8,992 nucleotides of DNA from Phycisphaerales bacterium (lineage in GTDB: Bacteria; Planctomycetota; Phycisphaerae; SM23-33), in the NCBI GenBank assembly GCA_003153915.1, contig PMBX01000064.1, forward strand, positions 14,021 to 23,012, written 5' to 3'. Below are positions 6,170 to 8,992 of the stretch, in pieces; the first letter of the stretch is position 1, and the number at the start of each line of letters is the position of its first letter. The notes under the pieces were generated by a model. The model was not told the DNA's origin and ran no database searches. It saw only the letters and a program-made list of their open reading frames with translations. Made by a program: the position numbers and the translations under genes.

Positions 6170-7414
6170 TTATCGCTCCTGTGTCCGCCCCGGCGGGGAG
6201 TGCGATTCGGCGAGTTCCAACCGTTCGGGATTAATCTGCTTGAAGACGCCACCGTTATCTCTGGCGATACGTTGCATCGCCTCCGCGGCCGCCTCGTCGC
6301 GCGCGCCGAAAAGATATGTGTTGATCCGCACCACCCCCGCGGTGTTGCGCTCGGCGATGAGGCGCAGCAGGCCGTCGGAATCGCTCAGCAGGCCGTCGCT
6401 GAGAAGGTAGATCACCTTGCCCCCCGGCCCGGCGGAGGCCAGAGCGTCAAAGGCACGGCGAATCGCCGGGGCCGGATTGCTGCAAAACGCCGGGCGGACG
6501 GACTGGAGAAACTCCGCCGCCGCCAGCTTGTTGTCCCGCGAGGGAGGGACCAGCCGGCCTGCGGGCATCTCGAAGGCGGTATTGTCGGCAAAAAGTATGA
6601 TGTGGAAATCCTGGTCCGCCGACAAACGTCCGATGGACGTCAACACCTGCCGGCAAACATCATCAAAACTTTCCAACATCGAACCGGAGCGGTCCAGGAC
6701 GTAAACCACGTGACGCGCCACGGCCCCGGCGCCAAAGAAGCTGCTGGGCTGGTTTGCCCCGCCCGCTGCGCCCACAAGGCTTCCGCCCCAGGACCGGCCT
6801 GCGGCCAGGCCCGACCCCACCGGCCAGGCCCCACCGCCCACAAGGGTAGATGTAGATGGGGAGATCGCCGCCGCCCCGCCGGAAGCGACAACGCCACGCG
6901 ACACTTCACCGGCCAGGCCGAGGAGCGAATCGTGATGACCCCCGCCCATGGCCAGCGGAGAGCCAATCGTATCATGAGCGGCTGATCCACCGGGTGTTTC
7001 GGCATAGAGAGGCGTGGCAACCCGCGGCGACACCAAGCCGGCGTGGATGACGGCGGGAATGACCAACTCCACCGGCTCCTGCCGGGCGATGATAACGGCC
7101 GTCATCGCCACCAGCGCCACGACAAGGTGAACCACCAAGCTCATCGCCCAGGGTACGATTCGTGAAACCAACCCGTTCCACTTCTTACTGGCAGGGGTAA
7201 TCCCCAACGAGGTAATCCCCGTCGTCGATGGTGACTGTGAAGCGGTCGGGAGAGTCGCCTGCGAACGCGGTCCGGCAGAGTCATGATCCAGGCGGATGGG
7301 CCGACGACGCCCCACCGTACGGCACGCCGCGCAGAACTTGCCCTCTGCGCGCGGCGAATCCTGGATCGCCTTGCCACAGCGACGGCAGATGGTGTCTACG
7401 GTCAAACCTTCCAT
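6170..7414 (-). CDS. Zinc-ribbon, single-TM, von Willebrand factor A domain protein; first gene of the ExbB/ExbD operon
   Basis: This 414-aa protein combines several parts. Residues 9-31 hold two CxxC pairs (C10/C13 and C28/C31), a compact zinc-ribbon pattern. A polar linker leads to one hydrophobic helix (about 88-110, VPWAMSLVVHLVVALVAMTAVIIA). A Gly/Ala/Ser-rich low-complexity stretch follows (about 154-233), then a vWA domain (about 235-394). The vWA domain has the MIDAS DxSxS as DRSGS (241-245) and the later aspartate in LLSDG (D340); the usual GTD threonine loop reads CSN (311-313), with serine possibly replacing threonine. Basic residues before the helix suggest zinc ribbon in the cytoplasm and vWA in the periplasm. 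vWA domains bind partners through a metal ion. The ATG at 7414 is chosen because it starts right before the zinc ribbon; the longer frame begins with TTG at 7570 and looks non-coding. Only a weak GGGGT precedes the start. Confidence 0.85.
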   Translation of the reverse strand: MEGLTVDTICRRCGKAIQDSPRAEGKFCAACRTVGRRRPIRLDHDSAGPRSQATLPTASQSPSTTGITSLGITPASKKWNGLVSRIVPWAMSLVVHLVVALVAMTAVIIARQEPVELVIPAVIHAGLVSPRVATPLYAETPGGSAAHDTIGSPLAMGGGHHDSLLGLAGEVSRGVVASGGAAAISPSTSTLVGGGAWPVGSGLAAGRSWGGSLVGAAGGANQPSSFFGAGAVARHVVYVLDRSGSMLESFDDVCRQVLTSIGRLSADQDFHIILFADNTAFEMPAGRLVPPSRDNKLAAAEFLQSVRPAFCSNPAPAIRRAFDALASAGPGGKVIYLLSDGLLSDSDGLLRLIAERNTAGVVRINTYLFGARDEAAAEAMQRIARDNGGVFKQINPERLELAESHSPPGRTQER

Positions 7415-7521
7415 GGTTGACCCCGCAAGGGCACTGAACTGGCCGCCCGTGCCCCGACGGATTCCGATCCGTCCAAGCCGAGCGGCAGGCTCCTTGTGGC
7501 CGCGAAAACTCCTTGGGTGGT

Positions 7522-7550
7522 ATCCTACCCCCAACCTTGCAATCGGACAA
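7522..7550 (-). promoter_or_regulatory. Candidate sigma-70-type promoter of the vWA-ExbB-ExbD-TPR operon
   Basis: On the minus strand TTGTCC (7545-7550), a 17-nt spacer and TAGGAT (7522-7527) match the -35 and -10 consensus at four of six bases each. Transcription from here would give a leader of about 100 nt before ATG 7414. The match is modest and the region is AT-rich, so chance is possible. Confidence 0.3.
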
Positions 7551-7607
7551 TTTAAATTTGCCTGTGGCAAACCATAGATATGAGTATTTTAAGTTTGGGT
7601 GATAGCG

Positions 7608-7671
7608 CGGCGGGGCTCCGTCCCGCTGCGTATTCAAGCATCCGTTCGACAGGCGGGACGGAGCCCCGCCG
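7608..7671. repeat. Perfect 19-bp GC-rich inverted repeat with 26-nt loop, REP-like
   Basis: The arm at 7608-7626 (core GGCGGGGCTCCGTCCCGC) is the exact reverse complement of the arm at 7653-7671, separated by 26 nt. The pairing is perfect over 19 bp and GC-rich, so both strands would give very stable hairpins. It sits between two divergent transcription units, where no terminator is expected, and no T-run follows on the plus strand. This fits a repetitive extragenic palindrome or a small non-autonomous element better than a terminator. Only one copy is visible in the window, so its repetitive nature is inference. Confidence 0.65.
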
Positions 7672-7737
7672 GAGCGGTGTAAACAACCAAAGTTAAACCA
7701 TTCCAGAAAGTATCCATAACGGTTTGAAGGGAACCCG

Positions 7738-7767
7738 TAGCCATCCTGCCGGTATACGGGTTACAAT
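7738..7767 (+). promoter_or_regulatory. Candidate promoter of tRNA-Leu, overlapped by an inverted repeat
   Basis: TAGCCA (7738-7743), an 18-nt spacer and TACAAT (7762-7767) form a plausible sigma-70-type promoter; transcription would start a few bases before the mature tRNA 5' end. A perfect 8-bp inverted repeat, AACCCGTA (7732-7739) with TACGGGTT (7755-7762), touches both hexamers. Confidence 0.45.
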
Positions 7768-7778
7768 GTTCGCCAGCT

Positions 7779-7861
7779 GCGAGGGTGGCGGAATTGGCAG
7801 ACGCGCCAGGTTTAGGTCCTGGTCCCCAAAAGGGATGTGGGTTCGAGTCCCTCCCCTCGCA
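7779..7861 (+). tRNA. leuW: tRNA-Leu, anticodon UAG
   Basis: The 83-nt sequence folds as a class II (long variable arm) tRNA. The acceptor stem is GCGAGGG (7779-7785) with CCCTCGC (7854-7860) and discriminator A7861. The D arm GCG...CGC contains the GG of the D loop. The anticodon stem CCAGG/CCTGG encloses loop TTTAGGT with anticodon TAG at 7813-7815, reading CUA and other CUN leucine codons. The variable arm is TCCC/GGGA around a CAAAA loop (about 7823-7836), and the T loop is TTCGAGT (7842-7848). The T stem has one U-U mismatch (7838 against 7852). The 3' CCA is not encoded and must be added by the nucleotidyltransferase. The symbol follows E. coli usage for this isoacceptor. Confidence 0.97.
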
Positions 7862-7865
7862 ATCG

Positions 7866-7881
7866 CCTCACCGACGTGAGG
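7866..7881 (+). other. Short stem-loop just after tRNA-Leu
   Basis: CCTCAC (7866-7871) and GTGAGG (7876-7881) form a perfect 6-bp stem with a CGAC tetraloop, four bases past the tRNA 3' end. No T-run follows, so it is more likely a 3' processing signal or a weak attenuator than a strong terminator. Transcription may read on into the next gene. Confidence 0.4.
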
Positions 7882-7919
7882 GACATAAATCGTTGCTGCC
7901 GACGGGGGAGAATCTGCCC

Positions 7920-7926
7920 AGGAGGG
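7920..7926 (+). promoter_or_regulatory. Shine-Dalgarno of the glycoside-hydrolase-like gene
   Basis: AGGAGGG ends 3 nt before the ATG at 7930. The match is strong although the spacing is shorter than usual; it supports 7930 as the start. Confidence 0.55.
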
Positions 7927-7929
7927 CTT

Positions 7930-8992
7930 ATGGACTTACCCGGCAAAAGTGATCGTAATAGACCAGGGTCCGGCAGGATCGCGAAAGCAGCCGCCGCACG
8001 CGGCGTATCCATCGTGGTCGATCCAGCCGACCCCATCGCCGCGGCGCAACCTTCCCAATGGGCCGTTGGGGAACTGGCCGATTCACTGGCCTGTCGCGGC
8101 ATCTCCGTCGGCAGATACGGATATATATCCCAGGCCCCACCGGGCGACATCTGCATCATCGCGGCCGGACGGAACGCGGCGGCGGCCAGGGAGGTTCTAC
8201 AAGGATCGTCGCTGGCAATGGAGGCAGTAGCGGAAACTTGTGTTTTGGCGCCAGGCCAAGTCGCAGGCAGAACAGTGTTGCTAGCCTGCGGCAACGACGC
8301 TCGGGGGCTTGTCTACGCCTTGTTGGAACTGGCCGATCGGGTCCACCACTGCGATGCCCCCCTGAATGTGCTGGCGGTCCCAAAACCCATCATCGAAAGG
8401 CCCGCCAACCGCATCCGAAGCGTGGCCCGGCTTTTCACCAGCGAGATAGAGGACAAGCCCTGGTTCAATGACCGCCGCATGTGGCCGGAATATCTGACGA
8501 TGCTGGCCACGCAACGGTTCAACCGCTTCCAATTGGCGTTGGGGATCGGATACGACTTTCTCCGTCACGTCACGGACGGCTATTTCCTCTTCGCTTACCC
8601 ATTCCTGCTGGAGGTACCAGGTTACGACGTGCGAGTCCCGCAACTGCCGGCAGACGAACGAGAGCGGAACCTCGACATGCTGAAATTCATCAGCGAACAG
8701 ACCGTCGAGCGCGGTATGGAGTTCCAGTTGGGCTTCTGGATGCACGGTTATGAGTGGATCGACAGTCCCTCACCCAACTACACCATCGAGGGGCTTATGC
8801 ACGAACAGCACGCCCCCTATTGTCGCGACGCTGTCCGCGCATTACTTCGAGCCTGCCCGGACATCAGCGGCGTGACCTTCCGCGTCCATGGGGAAAGCGG
8901 GGTTGAGGAGGGAAGCTACGATTTCTGGAAGACGGTTTTCGACGGCGTGGCCGCCTGCGGGCGGACCGTCGAGATCGACATGCACGCCAAGG
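7930..8992 (+). CDS. Probable glycoside hydrolase with GH67/GH20-type N-terminal domain (N-terminal 354 codons, runs off right edge)
   Basis: The plus-strand frame from ATG 7930 stays open to the window end. Residues of roughly 25-150 look like the small alpha/beta domain that precedes the barrel in GH67 alpha-glucuronidases and GH20/GH84 enzymes, including TVLLACGNDARGLVYALLEL, close to the 'G.D.RG..YAL.EL' signature. A probable (beta/alpha)8 barrel then begins, with NRIRSVARLFTSEIEDKPWF (about 160-180), TQRFNRFQLAL, a long aromatic-rich segment and FRVHGESG (about 317-324), where the glutamate could be catalytic. Near the edge comes RTVEIDMHAKG. The likely role is hydrolysis of a plant or algal sugar polymer or glycoside, with substrate unknown. 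Oddly, the N-terminus is polar with no signal peptide, so the protein looks cytoplasmic. It lies 68 bp after tRNA-Leu on the same strand with no clear promoter of its own. Coding is certain; family placement is from memory of motifs and moderate. Confidence 0.65.
   Translation, partial: MDLPGKSDRNRPGSGRIAKAAAARGVSIVVDPADPIAAAQPSQWAVGELADSLACRGISVGRYGYISQAPPGDICIIAAGRNAAAAREVLQGSSLAMEAVAETCVLAPGQVAGRTVLLACGNDARGLVYALLELADRVHHCDAPLNVLAVPKPIIERPANRIRSVARLFTSEIEDKPWFNDRRMWPEYLTMLATQRFNRFQLALGIGYDFLRHVTDGYFLFAYPFLLEVPGYDVRVPQLPADERERNLDMLKFISEQTVERGMEFQLGFWMHGYEWIDSPSPNYTIEGLMHEQHAPYCRDAVRALLRACPDISGVTFRVHGESGVEEGSYDFWKTVFDGVAACGRTVEIDMHAK

Larger units (their letters stand above)
7415..7778. other. 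Divergent intergenic region between the ExbB/ExbD operon and tRNA-Leu
   Basis: This 364-bp region separates minus-strand and plus-strand transcription units. It holds a candidate promoter for the operon (7522-7550), an AT-rich patch (about 7550-7600), a perfect 19-bp inverted repeat (7608-7671), a second AT-rich patch (about 7680-7725) and the candidate tRNA promoter (7738-7767). I see no credible protein gene. Confidence 0.6.

Noticed and set aside
7415..7570. N-terminal extension of the vWA protein to 7570
   Set aside because: The first codon is TTG, the added 52 residues have no recognisable features, and it would run through the candidate promoter; the ATG at 7414 directly precedes the zinc ribbon.
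7779..7861. tRNA-Leu as an integration site for a mobile element
   Set aside because: No integrase is visible nearby and no repeat of the tRNA 3' end is found within the window; the following gene has ordinary composition.
7812..8294. Minus-strand open frame of 160 codons
   Set aside because: It overlaps the tRNA gene and is antisense to the glycoside-hydrolase-like gene, with no domain or ribosome site.
8281..8745. Minus-strand open frame of 154 codons
   Set aside because: It is antisense to the well-supported glycoside-hydrolase-like frame and shows no independent coding evidence.
1..8992. CRISPR array, insertion sequence or toxin-antitoxin/defence module
   Set aside because: No regularly spaced repeats, transposase, or recognisable defence gene was found on either strand.

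Overview
The window reads as GC-rich chromosomal DNA from a planctomycete-like bacterium, most likely of the Phycisphaerae type. This is an inference from three things: a pseudopilin with the very regular N-terminus common in that phylum, an envelope operon joining a von Willebrand A protein to ExbB/ExbD and a giant TPR protein, and a large glycoside-hydrolase-like gene. No ribosomal RNA or other strong taxonomic marker is present, so the assignment is tentative.

Layout. On the minus strand from the left edge: the first 111 codons of a lipoprotein resembling an ABC-type extracellular solute-binding protein (1-335, continuing beyond the window); a 145-bp gap with two mutually exclusive hairpins; a 267-aa pseudopilin-like protein (481-1284) with a clear Shine-Dalgarno; and an AT-rich stretch (about 1336-1460) that looks like its promoter. 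Next is a tightly packed five-gene operon, transcribed right to left from 7414 to 1526: zinc-ribbon/TM/vWA protein, ExbB/TolQ-type proton channel, ExbD, a second ExbD, and a 968-aa secreted TPR protein. Gene junctions are 2 bp, 45 bp, an ATGA overlap and a second ATGA overlap, so the five are almost certainly co-transcribed and partly translationally coupled.

The interval 7415-7778 separates this operon from plus-strand genes. It holds a candidate operon promoter, a perfect 19-bp inverted repeat, and a candidate tRNA promoter. tRNA-Leu(UAG) occupies 7779-7861, and the 5' part of a glycoside-hydrolase-like gene (7930 to the right edge) follows.

How the genes may work together: ExbB and two ExbD subunits are expected to form a proton-motive-force-driven inner-membrane motor. 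No TonB or TolA is visible. The membrane-anchored vWA protein sits where a TonB-like force transducer would be expected, and the secreted TPR protein could be a periplasmic scaffold. This is the most interesting system in the window, but its function cannot be read from sequence alone. The pseudopilin, solute-binding lipoprotein and glycoside hydrolase are not obviously linked to it.
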